Source: Alistipes sp.
GTDB lineage: Bacteria; Bacteroidota; Bacteroidia; Bacteroidales; Rikenellaceae
Reading direction: 5' to 3'
NCBI GenBank assembly: GCA_022511345.1
Contig: JAFLRR010000005.1
Span: 62,001-126,000, forward strand
Length of the DNA: 64,000 bases
Made by a program: the position numbers and the translations under genes
Shown: piece after piece, positions 17,351 to 25,384 of the stretch
Position numbering within the stretch: the stretch's first letter is position 1
Layout of the letters: each line of letters starts with the position of its first letter
Notes under the pieces: generated by a model
Told to the model about the DNA's origin: nothing
Seen by the model: only the letters and a program-made list of their open reading frames with translations
Databases searched by the model: none

Positions 17351-18886
17351 CTATTCGTCCTTCGCCTCGATGTAAATCTGGAAGAGCATCGGGGTGTAGG
17401 GCAGAATCTCGCTCGAGTATGTCGTGGTCGACGACGTGTCGGTCGAGGTGTCGTAGTAGCCGTTGTAGTAATAGTTGCCGTAGTAGCCGTTATAGTAATT
17501 GTTGTAATAACTGCCGTAGTAACCGCCGTAATAGCCTCCGTAGTAGTTGTTGTAGTAATTAAGGTAGTTGTAGTAGTTCAGATAGTCGTAGTAGGACGAG
17601 CTGGAGGTCGTGGTCGACGAACCTCCCGAGACGCCCGTTGCGCCGTAGGCGTTGGTCGAGGTGGTCAGAATGGCGCCCCAGCGGCCGAAGAGCAGGTGGG
17701 GAATGCCGTAATAGAAGGCCAGAATGGCACTCGACTGGTTCTCGGAAGCCTTGTAGCTCATGGCCGACGACTTGCTCTGCACCTCGCCGTAGATTATCTC
17801 CTTAACCTCGTCGATGTTGGTGTCGACGATGAAGCCGTCGAGCAGGCGGGCGATGTACCATATTTTGGTCTCCTTGTCAAGACCGATGGTGTCGCCGGCG
17901 ACATGCTCGGCAGGGTCGCCGAAGCGCTCGATAAGGGCTGCGTTGATCTTCAGGTCCAGCGCATCCATGTCGTCATAAGGTTCGTAGCTGCTGTAGGGCT
18001 TGATAAACTCGGAACCGAAAGCGAACGAACGCTTTTCGGCCGACGGCTCGTAGCGGCGGTTGATATAGACCTGCGGTATGGAGTCGGCAGCGTTGCGCCA
18101 TGCGTAGATATCGTCCTCCTCCTCTTCGGTCATGCCGTTCTCGTCTTCCGCCTCGTCCTCTTCGGGAAGGGGACGAAGGCCGCCGTTGTGCTCGGCGAAG
18201 TAGTCGACGTCGACGCCCTCGCGCTGCAGGGGGTTGGCGATAGTGTCGCAGACAAGGATGTCGATAATCACGGGCTTGTCCTCGGCCAGCGAGTACTGAC
18301 CTCCGTAGCCGGCATCGTCGCTCACGCCGTTGGATTTGTAGGCTACCGAAGCGGGCAGATAGAGGCGCAGCTTGCTGCCTATACGTGCCGAATATTCATC
18401 GGTAGGGGCTCCGCCGTCGGCGCGGTAGCCGATTTTGAGTTTGTTGCGCAGGGCGTAGGATGTACCCTCGAGCATCGAATAGCTGTTCTTGCCGCAATAG
18501 CGGTACATCGGAACGTAGTGCGTGTATTTGGTGAATGTGCCCTCCTGCTTGGCCCGGGCTGCGTTGCGCGTGAGGCAGAGGCGGCCCGAAAGCGTGCGCA
18601 CATCCATGTCGAACGAGAGCCATATAGACTCCGAATCGCCGACAGCTTCAGCGCCCTCGTCGGTCGAACCTTCGTCGAGTATCTCGACATAGTAACCTTC
18701 ATCCTGCCTGTTTTCGGCAAGCTGGGGCTTGTGCAGCTTTATCCACGCATCGAGCGAGCGCTGCTCGAGAGTCGAATCGGACTCGCCGGCAGGCTCCTTG
18801 ATGCACGAAGCGAGCACGAGCATGGCAACGACTGCTGCGGCCGTTGCACGAAAAATCGATTTCATATATCTTTTCATGTTTTTCAT
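17351..18886 (-). CDS. Lipoprotein with a Tyr/Asn/Gly-rich prion-like C-terminal tract
   Basis: 511 residues; lipobox LASC with Cys28, followed by IKEP. The N-terminal half has an extended soluble domain of no recognised family (parts such as VPMYRYCGKNSYSML and SKLRLYLPASVAY recall FKBP-like lipoproteins). An acidic stretch (~245-270, EEDEAEDENGMTEEEEDD) precedes a second domain. Residues ~425-480 are almost pure Tyr/Asn/Gly (YYGGYYGGYYGSYYNNYY). The start overlaps the upstream FKBP-like stop (ATGA), so the two are coupled. Met4 or Met8 could also be the start. Function unknown; adhesive or matrix-like behaviour is a guess. Confidence 0.7.
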   Translation of the reverse strand: MKNMKRYMKSIFRATAAAVVAMLVLASCIKEPAGESDSTLEQRSLDAWIKLHKPQLAENRQDEGYYVEILDEGSTDEGAEAVGDSESIWLSFDMDVRTLSGRLCLTRNAARAKQEGTFTKYTHYVPMYRYCGKNSYSMLEGTSYALRNKLKIGYRADGGAPTDEYSARIGSKLRLYLPASVAYKSNGVSDDAGYGGQYSLAEDKPVIIDILVCDTIANPLQREGVDVDYFAEHNGGLRPLPEEDEAEDENGMTEEEEDDIYAWRNAADSIPQVYINRRYEPSAEKRSFAFGSEFIKPYSSYEPYDDMDALDLKINAALIERFGDPAEHVAGDTIGLDKETKIWYIARLLDGFIVDTNIDEVKEIIYGEVQSKSSAMSYKASENQSSAILAFYYGIPHLLFGRWGAILTTSTNAYGATGVSGGSSTTTSSSSYYDYLNYYNYLNYYNNYYGGYYGGYYGSYYNNYYNGYYGNYYYNGYYDTSTDTSSTTTYSSEILPYTPMLFQIYIEAKDE

Positions 18887-19515
18887 ATCTGTTCTACGGA
18901 GTTGATTACTATGTGCCAGTAGACGGGTATATCTTTGTTAAGTATTCCTATATATGCGCCGCTATAAGCAAGTGAGCTTGTGGACCATATCTCTACCTCG
19001 TCTCCTTCGCGGCAACCCTCGAGCGCCATCTCCACACCCCGTATCAGTTCGCCTTTGCCCAAGGTTACTGTCACAGGCTCGAAGGCGAAGAACGGGTCGT
19101 CGTCGAGAGTCCATCCGGCATTGGCCATGGCATCGCGCAGCGCCGGGTCGTTGGTGGCGTAGAGCTGTGCCAGAGTCGGAGCGCGGTAGGCGGAGAAGTC
19201 GTAGGCGGCAAATGTCATGGTTATAGTGCAGCCGCGCCACACTTCGGGGCGGGCATCGCGGCCGGCGTCGTAATAGTTGACGATGTAGCGGTAGGAGGCG
19301 CGGCCGAATACGGAGTAAAACTGCGGCGGAGTGTTGTCGTCGGGGTAGTCGGCCAGATCATCCTCGCAAATCAGACGCGGGGTGTGCGTCGAGGTGAGGA
19401 AGGAGACGGTGCGCTCCATCTGCCCGAGCGTGATGTCCTCGGCCTGCTGATTGCAGGATGTCGTCAGCAGCGCTGCCGAGACGAGCAAGAGAAATATGTG
19501 TGCCGCTCTTTTCAT
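18883..19515 (-). CDS. FKBP-like peptidyl-prolyl isomerase lipoprotein
   Basis: 210 residues from ATG 19515, chosen because it starts a lipoprotein signal (MKRAAHIFLLLVSAALLTTSC, Cys21) just downstream of a -7 box; the frame extends upstream but without signal features. The C-terminal ~60 residues follow FKBP topology: LIRGVEMALEGCREGDEVEI, then LAYSG and IPVYWHIVINSV, matching the usual GMxxGE and IPxxxxLxFxVEL pattern. Sequence is divergent, so isomerase activity is uncertain. Probably a periplasmic or surface folding factor for its coupled neighbour or other exported proteins. Confidence 0.65.
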   Translation of the reverse strand: MKRAAHIFLLLVSAALLTTSCNQQAEDITLGQMERTVSFLTSTHTPRLICEDDLADYPDDNTPPQFYSVFGRASYRYIVNYYDAGRDARPEVWRGCTITMTFAAYDFSAYRAPTLAQLYATNDPALRDAMANAGWTLDDDPFFAFEPVTVTLGKGELIRGVEMALEGCREGDEVEIWSTSSLAYSGAYIGILNKDIPVYWHIVINSVEQI

Positions 19516-19531
19516 TCGCGTATAATTCGTG

Positions 19532-19539
19532 CAAATGTA
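19532..19539 (-). promoter_or_regulatory. -7 box for the FKBP-like/Tyr-rich lipoprotein pair
   Basis: TACATTTG on the minus strand, 16 nt before the ATG at 19515. It is divergent from the nusB promoter. Confidence 0.6.
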
Positions 19540-19675
19540 CGCAAAACAATCGAAAAAACGAAAGCTTTTGCGCAAAAAGCCCGCTGTCGCGCCTTTTGCT
19601 CTTCCAATAACGCCTTTGGAGCGGAAATATTGCGGGAATTATCGCTTGCGCGGGTGTTGTTTCGGTTTTTATGAT

Positions 19676-19683
19676 TATCTTTG
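19676..19683 (+). promoter_or_regulatory. -7 box for nusB
   Basis: TATCTTTG, 25 nt upstream of the nusB ATG; a TTGT at about 19656 may serve as the -33 box. Confidence 0.6.
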
Positions 19684-19708
19684 CCGCCGCAACAAGGTTC
19701 CTTATGTT

Positions 19709-20647
19709 ATGTTGAGCAGAAGATTACTTAGAACAAAGGTGCTGAAAGCACTCTACGCCCGGCTTAAATCCGAGTCCGCAAACGATGCGGCCGCAGTGAA
19801 AAATCTGATGATGTCGGTCGACAAGGCCTATGAACTCTATGTCCACGTGATGAATCTCATCGTCTGCGTGAAGAACTATGCCGAGGAGCGTCAGGAGATT
19901 GCTCTGCACAAGCAGCTGCCAACATATGAAGATCTCAATCCCAACCGTCGGTTTGTCGAGAACTGCGTTGTTCACCTTATTGAACAGAGCGAGTCGGTCA
20001 AGGAGTTCTCCAAAGCGCACAAGCTGTCGTGGCACGACTGTCCTGAACTTATAAAAACTCTTTACAATCAACTTGTATCGGCCGATTATTTCAAGGCTTA
20101 CATGAGTGCTGAAAAGTGCTCGTTCAGGGATGATGTACGCGTTGTCGAGGAGTTTTTCAAGAACGAACCCGACAATTGCGAAATGCTCGAGGAGGTGCTT
20201 GAGGAGCAGTCGCTGATGTGGCGCGACGACTTGAATTCGGCATTGATTATGGTGTTGCGCACGTTGTCGAATGTGCGCCGCAGCACGACTGAAATAACAC
20301 TGCTGCCCAAGTTCAAGAACGAGGACGATGCCGACTTCACGCGCACGCTCTTTACCGATACGCTCGGCTCCTATGACGAGTCGCTGAAGATCGTCGAGCG
20401 CTTCGCCTCGAACTGGGATTTGGAGCGCATAGCCTTTATGGACAATCTGATAATGGCCATGGCTATGACCGAGCTGAGATGCTTCCCGTCGATTCCCGTG
20501 AAGGTGACGCTCGACGAATATATCGAAATATCGAAATACTACTCGACGGCCAACAGCGGACAGTTTATCAACGGCGTGCTGGACAAGGTGGTCGAGGAGT
20601 TCACTGCTGACGGACGAATCAGTAAATCGGGAACAGGCTTGTTGTAA
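19709..20647 (+). CDS. nusB: Transcription antitermination protein NusB (long Bacteroidota form)
   Basis: Start at ATG 19709 gives MLSRRLLRTKVLKALYA, the usual Bacteroidota NusB N-terminus; in-frame codons upstream run through the promoter. 312 residues, about twice the length of E. coli NusB, with the NusB fold in the C-terminal half (LERIAFMDNLIMAMAMTELR and VTLDEYIEISKYYSTANSG, then FINGVLDKV). Acts with NusE/S10 in rRNA antitermination. First gene of nusB-DUF1573-yajC. Confidence 0.88.
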   Translation: MLSRRLLRTKVLKALYARLKSESANDAAAVKNLMMSVDKAYELYVHVMNLIVCVKNYAEERQEIALHKQLPTYEDLNPNRRFVENCVVHLIEQSESVKEFSKAHKLSWHDCPELIKTLYNQLVSADYFKAYMSAEKCSFRDDVRVVEEFFKNEPDNCEMLEEVLEEQSLMWRDDLNSALIMVLRTLSNVRRSTTEITLLPKFKNEDDADFTRTLFTDTLGSYDESLKIVERFASNWDLERIAFMDNLIMAMAMTELRCFPSIPVKVTLDEYIEISKYYSTANSGQFINGVLDKVVEEFTADGRISKSGTGLL

Positions 20648-20652
20648 AAACA

Positions 20653-21081
20653 ATGAAAATCAATATGCTGAAGATATTGACATGTATCGTTGCTGCAGCT
20701 GCTGCGCTGACCGTGTCGTGCGGCGGCGGACAGAAGCCGGCGGCAGGTACAGGAGATGACGTGCTGCTGACCGATTCGGCTCTAATGCACGGCCTTACGG
20801 ACACGGTGCGCTTCGGGCGCCTCGGCGAGGGCGAGATTGCCGTGCGTCGTCTGACGATGCGCAACGAGAGTTCGCGTCCGGTGGTGTTTGTCGGCGAGGA
20901 TGTGTCGTGCGGATGCGTATCGCTGGAGTATGACCGTCGTCCGGTAATGCCGGGCGGAACGGTAGTTGTAGCCGTAACATTCGACTCGCGCGGTGAGTAC
21001 GGCTGGCAGATGAAGCGCGTGCTGCTGCGTCCGGGCGATGCCGCTCCGCTGAAGCTCTATGTCGAGGCCGAGGTGGAGTAG
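20653..21081 (+). CDS. DUF1573-family lipoprotein
   Basis: 142 residues; signal with lipobox TVSC (Cys23) and a Gly-rich start. The remainder is a single Ig-like beta-sandwich: RRLTMRNESSRPVVFVGE, then SCGCVSLEYDRRPVMPGG and VAVTFDSRGEYG, the pattern of DUF1573 (fCSCtt..., ...pG...i.v.f...). Found 5 nt after nusB, an arrangement common in Bacteroidota. Envelope protein of unknown role. Confidence 0.8.
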   Translation: MKINMLKILTCIVAAAAALTVSCGGGQKPAAGTGDDVLLTDSALMHGLTDTVRFGRLGEGEIAVRRLTMRNESSRPVVFVGEDVSCGCVSLEYDRRPVMPGGTVVVAVTFDSRGEYGWQMKRVLLRPGDAAPLKLYVEAEVE

Positions 21082-21112
21082 TTGTATATTAGACAAAAAA
21101 AGAGTACTTTTG
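21081..21112 (+). promoter_or_regulatory. Promoter for yajC
   Basis: GTTG (21081-21084) and TACTTTTG (21105-21112) are 20 nt apart in the 73-nt gap before yajC, so yajC probably has its own promoter in addition to read-through. Confidence 0.6.
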
Positions 21113-21154
21113 TTGTCACAAGCAAATTACGAACAATTAAAAACATAGTGAATC

Positions 21155-21484
21155 ATGCTTAATTTACTTCAGACTACAGCGGAAGTCATTGCAGAACCCG
21201 CACAGCCGTCGCCCTGGAACTTCTATATCATGATAGGTCTCTGCATCGCAGTGCTCTATTTCTTCATGTGGCGCCCCGAATCGAAGCGCCGCAAGGAGAT
21301 GGCCAAGTTCCGCGACGGATTGAAGAAGGGTGACAAAATCGTTACCGCCGGCGGTATCTACGGAACCGTCAAGGAGGTAAAGGAGACGACTCTTCTTATC
21401 GAAGTCGACGGCGACGTGACGCTGCGCATAGACAAGAATATGGTCGTTGCCGATACCTCGTCTGCACCTGCTGCCAAAAAGTAG
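21155..21484 (+). CDS. yajC: Preprotein translocase accessory subunit YajC
   Basis: 109 residues with one N-terminal membrane helix (FYIMIGLCIAVLYFFMW), then RPESKRRKEMAKFRDGLKKG and DKIVTAGGIYGTVKEV, the signature of YajC. Inner-membrane partner of SecDF. A terminator follows. Confidence 0.93.
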   Translation: MLNLLQTTAEVIAEPAQPSPWNFYIMIGLCIAVLYFFMWRPESKRRKEMAKFRDGLKKGDKIVTAGGIYGTVKEVKETTLLIEVDGDVTLRIDKNMVVADTSSAPAAKK

Positions 21485-21510
21485 ATGCAAGGAGCGCGAG
21501 AAGCGACAGT

Positions 21511-21540
21511 CGGAGTCCCGAGCGGGTCTCCGATTTTTTT
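21511..21540 (+). terminator. Terminator after yajC
   Basis: CGGAGtCCC / GGGtCTCCG (21511-21532, one central mismatch) followed by T8. Confidence 0.8.
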
Positions 21541-21645
21541 TGTGCCAAAATTGGCGCAAGCCGTGCTTCCGCGGCTGTTTTAAGGCGGGAGAGCGTCGGC
21601 CGGCGCCTGTTGTGCTGGAAATACCGTGCGGCGGGGCGCGGCCTT

Positions 21646-21677
21646 TTTGCAAAATTCTCTATTATTGACTACTTTTG
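21646..21677 (+). promoter_or_regulatory. Promoter for metX-hom
   Basis: TTTG (21646-21649) and TACTTTTG (21670-21677), spaced 20 nt. The -7 box ends only 9 nt before the ATG at 21687, leaving little or no 5' leader. Confidence 0.65.
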
Positions 21678-21686
21678 TCCTCTGCT

Positions 21687-22718
21687 ATGGCAACGCTCAT
21701 CTACGAACACGACAAGGCTTTCGCTCTCGAGTCGGGCAGCAGTCTCGACTCTCTGACGATTGCCTACGACACCTACGGCACGCTGAATGCCGCGGCCGAT
21801 AACGTCGTGTGGGTGTGCCACGCGCTTACGGCCAACTCCGACGTGGCCGACTGGTGGCCGCACACGGTGGAGGAGGGCCGGTTTCTGGACCCTGCGCGCC
21901 ACTTCATCATCTGCGCCAACATACTCGGCTCGCACTATGGCACCACAGGCCCGTTGCATGTGAATCCGGCGACCGGAGAGCCTTACTACGGCGATTTTCC
22001 GGAGTTTACCATTCGCGACATGGTGGAGGCTCACCGCCTGTTAGCCTCGGCACTCGGGATAAAGCACATAGAGGTGCTCATAGGCAGTTCCGTGGGCGGT
22101 TTTCAGGCTGTGGAGTGGGCCGTCACTGAGCCCGACTTCATTTCGAAGCTGGTGCTTATAGCCACTGCCGCCAAGGCCTCGCCGTGGACTATAGCCATAG
22201 ACCAGACGCAGCGCATGGCCATCGAGGCCGACAAGACGTTCGGCGAACCGCACGAAGAGGCCGGCATGGCCGGTATGGCTGCCGCCAGGGCTATAGGGTT
22301 GCTGACATACCGCGGCTCTGAGGGTTACAATATCACCCAGCGCGACGCCGACGACCGGCTGCGGCCTGCTGCCCGGCACAGAGCCTCGACATACCAGGCA
22401 TATCAGGGCGAGAAGCTCTGCCGCAGATACAATGCCTATTCGTACTACGCCATACTCAACGCTTTCGACACGCACGACGCCGGCCGCGGTCGCGGAGGGC
22501 TGGAGAAGGCGCTGGCGCGAATCAAGGCCAAGACGCTCACGGTGGGAATCACCACCGACATGATATTCACTCCTGCGGAGATGCGCGAGCTGTGCTCCAT
22601 GATTCCCGGTGCGGAGTACCGCCAGATAGAGTCGAGCTTCGGCCACGACGGATTTCTAGTGGAGCACGAACGGCTGAACGATATTCTCAATCCATTTATA
22701 AACGGCAACAATGAGTAA
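21687..22718 (+). CDS. metX: Homoserine O-acetyltransferase (MetX, alpha/beta-hydrolase)
   Basis: Transfers acetyl from acetyl-CoA to L-homoserine, committing it to methionine synthesis. 343 residues from ATG 21687; a TTG four codons upstream lies inside the -7 box. MetX features: VCHALTANSD near the oxyanion site, nucleophile S135 in IGSSVGGFQAVEW, D291 in GITTDMIF and H320 in GHDGFLVE. It overlaps hom by 8 nt. Acetyl versus succinyl specificity cannot be proved from sequence, but the MetX-type fold and the phylum favour acetyl. Confidence 0.9.
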   Translation: MATLIYEHDKAFALESGSSLDSLTIAYDTYGTLNAAADNVVWVCHALTANSDVADWWPHTVEEGRFLDPARHFIICANILGSHYGTTGPLHVNPATGEPYYGDFPEFTIRDMVEAHRLLASALGIKHIEVLIGSSVGGFQAVEWAVTEPDFISKLVLIATAAKASPWTIAIDQTQRMAIEADKTFGEPHEEAGMAGMAAARAIGLLTYRGSEGYNITQRDADDRLRPAARHRASTYQAYQGEKLCRRYNAYSYYAILNAFDTHDAGRGRGGLEKALARIKAKTLTVGITTDMIFTPAEMRELCSMIPGAEYRQIESSFGHDGFLVEHERLNDILNPFINGNNE

Positions 22719-23913
22719 AATCAAAATCGGATTATTCGGATTCGGCGTAGTGGGCAGCGGCATCTATGAGGTGCTGCGCAAGAGTAAGAACGCCGATGCT
22801 GAGATAGTAAAAATATGCGTGGCCGACCTCTCGAAACCGCGCACGCTCGAGGCGTCCTACTTTACCGACGACCCGCAGGATATTCTCTCCAATCCGGAGA
22901 TAAACCTGGTCGTGGAGGTTATAAACGACGCCGATGCCGCTTATACGATTGTGAAGAGTGCTCTGGAGCGCGGCAAAAATGTGGTCTCGGGAAGCAAAAC
23001 CATGCTGGCTCAGCATCTTGACGAGCTGATAGAGCTGCAGAACAAGTATGGCGCAGCGCTTCTCTACGATGCCTCGTCGTGCGGCTCGATACCCGTTATC
23101 CGAAACCTCGAGGAGTACTACGACAACGACCTGCTGTTGGAGGTCAAGGGCATTCTGAACGGTTCGTCGAACTACATTCTCTCTCGCGTGTTCGACCATA
23201 AGAGCAGCTATGCCGATGCATTGCGTCAGGCTCAGGAGCTGGGCTTCGCCGAGAAAGACCCGTCGTTCGATATCGACGGATTCGATTCGTTGTTCAAGCT
23301 TGTAATAATCACCGTCCATGCATTGGGCGCATATGTGCGGCCGGAGAGGATATTCACATACGGAATATCGACCATTCACGAGTCGGATATCAGCTATGCT
23401 CGCGAGAAGAGCGTCAAAATCAAGCTCGTGGCCCAAGTGGTGAAAATCAGCGACGAGAGCTTTACGATGTTCGTTATGCCCGAGTTCGTCTCGCCGTCGC
23501 GCTATATCTACAGCGTCGACGACGAGTACAACGGCGTGGTCATACGAGGCGAGTGTTACGACCGACAGTTCATGTTCGGAAAGGGTGCCGGCAGCCTGCC
23601 GACCGCCTCGTCGATCCTGAGCGACATCATGGCCCTGCAGCACGACTACCGCTATGGCTACAAGAAGCTGCACTTCCATGACAAGCCCGAGTATACGACC
23701 GACGTGAAGTTGAAGATTTATGTCCGTTACAACGAGACCGACATCCCGTCGGTGCTGGATTTCCTGTCGGTGGAGGAGCAGTACACCGGCCGCGAGAGCA
23801 AGTACGTCATAGGCGAGATACTTCTCTCGGAGCTCATAGCCAAGCGGGAGAGTATTCGCGGCAAGGATGTTTTCATTGCCAACATCCCCATGTTTTTCAT
23901 AAACAGAGATTGA
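22711..23913 (+). CDS. hom: Homoserine dehydrogenase
   Basis: Reduces aspartate semialdehyde to homoserine, the substrate of the upstream MetX. 400 residues: NAD(P)-binding GLFGFGVVGSGIYEVL at the N-terminus, catalytic region GILNGSSNYIL, ELGFAEKDPSFDIDGFDSLFKL, GKGAGSLPTASSILSD, and a C-terminal ACT-like segment. Overlaps metX by 8 nt, so translation is coupled. No aspartokinase domain is fused. Confidence 0.92.
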   Translation: MSKIKIGLFGFGVVGSGIYEVLRKSKNADAEIVKICVADLSKPRTLEASYFTDDPQDILSNPEINLVVEVINDADAAYTIVKSALERGKNVVSGSKTMLAQHLDELIELQNKYGAALLYDASSCGSIPVIRNLEEYYDNDLLLEVKGILNGSSNYILSRVFDHKSSYADALRQAQELGFAEKDPSFDIDGFDSLFKLVIITVHALGAYVRPERIFTYGISTIHESDISYAREKSVKIKLVAQVVKISDESFTMFVMPEFVSPSRYIYSVDDEYNGVVIRGECYDRQFMFGKGAGSLPTASSILSDIMALQHDYRYGYKKLHFHDKPEYTTDVKLKIYVRYNETDIPSVLDFLSVEEQYTGRESKYVIGEILLSELIAKRESIRGKDVFIANIPMFFINRD

Positions 23914-23950
23914 TGCGGCCCTGATGCGGGCGCAGAGCAAAGCGGGTCGG

Positions 23951-24547
23951 CTACTCCATGTCCGACTCGCTTATCATATTGTTCAGCAGGGCGTAAAGCG
24001 CCAGGCCGGCGATTGTCTTGATGCCGGTTTTGCGCTGGATGTTTTTGCGGTGGGAGATTACGGTGTGTATGGATATGTGGTGCAGGTCGGCGATCTCCTT
24101 GTTGGTCTTGCCGCGTGCAACCGACACGAGAATTTCACGCTCGCGCTCCGACAGTTCGTAGTTTTCGCCGTGGGATGAGGCGGAGGTGCTGCCGGCAATC
24201 TGTTGCAGTTTGTGCAGAGTCTGCCGCGAGGAGTCGAATACGGATATCACGGCGTCGAACTGACGCAGCGTCTTCTCGTCGAACAGAGCGTATGTCACGG
24301 CTGCAAAGACAGCCCCCTGTGGTGCCACGCTGCGCAACTGCGACAGCTGCGAGGAGTCGGACAGAAGCGACGGGTTGACGACCACTATGTCGGGAGCATT
24401 GCAGCGTATGCGCTCCGCTGCGCTCTGAAGGTCGCAGACAATGCCGGTGTCGGGCGTGCGGAACCCCTGTCCGATTATCTTGCGAAGGCCGGTCGAGACG
24501 ATCTCCGACGGCTCGAGAATCAATACTTTATATGTCGTTTCGGCCAT
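23951..24547 (-). CDS. LuxR/NarL-type regulator with degenerate receiver domain
   Basis: 198 residues. The C-terminal ~60 form a LuxR HTH (LSEREREILVSVARGKTNKE, then IADLHHISIHTVISHRKNIQ). The N-terminal part follows receiver topology (VLILEPSEIVSTGLRKII; PDIVVVNPSLL), but the acidic pair is E12-P13 and the phospho-acceptor position is N58, so ordinary phosphorylation is unlikely. It overlaps the upstream hemerythrin gene by 20 nt, suggesting one regulatory unit, perhaps sensing O2, NO or redox state through the hemerythrin protein. No histidine kinase is adjacent. Confidence 0.8.
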   Translation of the reverse strand: MAETTYKVLILEPSEIVSTGLRKIIGQGFRTPDTGIVCDLQSAAERIRCNAPDIVVVNPSLLSDSSQLSQLRSVAPQGAVFAAVTYALFDEKTLRQFDAVISVFDSSRQTLHKLQQIAGSTSASSHGENYELSEREREILVSVARGKTNKEIADLHHISIHTVISHRKNIQRKTGIKTIAGLALYALLNNMISESDME

Positions 24548-25277
24548 CGGTTTCGAGTTTTTTGACGAGCGGAATCAACACATGATTCTCTATGTCGGTG
24601 TGTTTGCTCAAATCCTCTTCGAATCGGAATATCTCGAAAAGCACTTCGTTGCGTATCTCGGCAGGGCAGCAATCCTCGGGCAGGTACTTGATTATGATGC
24701 TCTTCAAATCGTCGAGCTTGGCGTCGATATCGCTGTGATTGTCACGGAATTTTGCTATGTCGTATCCGTGCGACTCGTCGCGGTGCCCGGAAATAAGGTT
24801 TCGGATGTAGGGAAATACGGTTTTCTCCTCGTATTCGAAATGGTTGGCGACCTCGCTGCAGTAGTCGGAGTAGAACGTCTTGAGTATCTTGCGGTGTATG
24901 GCGCCGCAGGAGTTCATCATGAGTTCGATTTTCTCTCCGAGACGCGGTATGACGGTCTCGGAATAGTAGAGATGCGAGCGATACAGGTAACTCGTGATAT
25001 CCTCTAAGTCGGTAGTTGCAAGATGGTCGGTTTCAGGTGTATAGTCTCCGTCGGACGAATAGATTCGGCAGATGAGCAGAAAGAGGTCGGCAGACAAATT
25101 GTGACGCCGGCACATGTTACCCACGCTTGTCTCGCCGAATCCGAGCTGAATGCCCAGACGCGACAGAATCGACAGCAGCCTGTAATCGGAGGCCACCAGC
25201 TCGGCGAGCTTCATGTTTTCGTCGAATCTGGTCGGGTGCGACGCGCGGTCGGTCTGTGCGGTTTGACGTCCATTCAT
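24528..25277 (-). CDS. Hemerythrin-domain protein (RIC/YtfE-like)
   Basis: 249 residues. Residues ~15-70 resemble the small N-terminal domain of iron-sulfur repair proteins (LASDYRLLSILSRLGIQLGF). The following helical bundle has hemerythrin-type His/Glu positions (YLYRSHLYYSE; MMNSCGAIHRKILK; NHFEYEEKTVFPYI; FRDNHSDID; KHTDIENHVLIPLV). Such di-iron proteins bind O2 or NO or take part in Fe-S repair. Promoter just upstream; the LuxR-type gene overlaps its end. Probably cytoplasmic. Confidence 0.8.
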   Translation of the reverse strand: MNGRQTAQTDRASHPTRFDENMKLAELVASDYRLLSILSRLGIQLGFGETSVGNMCRRHNLSADLFLLICRIYSSDGDYTPETDHLATTDLEDITSYLYRSHLYYSETVIPRLGEKIELMMNSCGAIHRKILKTFYSDYCSEVANHFEYEEKTVFPYIRNLISGHRDESHGYDIAKFRDNHSDIDAKLDDLKSIIIKYLPEDCCPAEIRNEVLFEIFRFEEDLSKHTDIENHVLIPLVKKLETDGRNDI

Positions 25278-25299
25278 GACAGTGCGGTTTTTATTGCTT

Positions 25300-25307
25300 C
25301 AAAGGTA
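25300..25307 (-). promoter_or_regulatory. -7 box for the hemerythrin/LuxR pair
   Basis: TACCTTTG on the minus strand, 22 nt before the start at 25277. Confidence 0.5.
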
Positions 25308-25384
25308 CGCATTTTTTCGATTTGCCGAACCCGCTATTTCTGGTTATAATAGATCTTGCCGAGTCCCATGAAAAGGGGATGCCG

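Noticed and set aside
17440..17620. Short, regularly repeated GTAGTA/CCGTAGTA-like units resembling an array
   Set aside because: They are codons of the Tyr/Asn/Gly-rich tract, with no constant repeat length or unique spacers, so not CRISPR.
17315..18922. 535-codon open frame opposite the Tyr-rich lipoprotein
   Set aside because: Val-rich antisense shadow caused by Tyr codons on the other strand.
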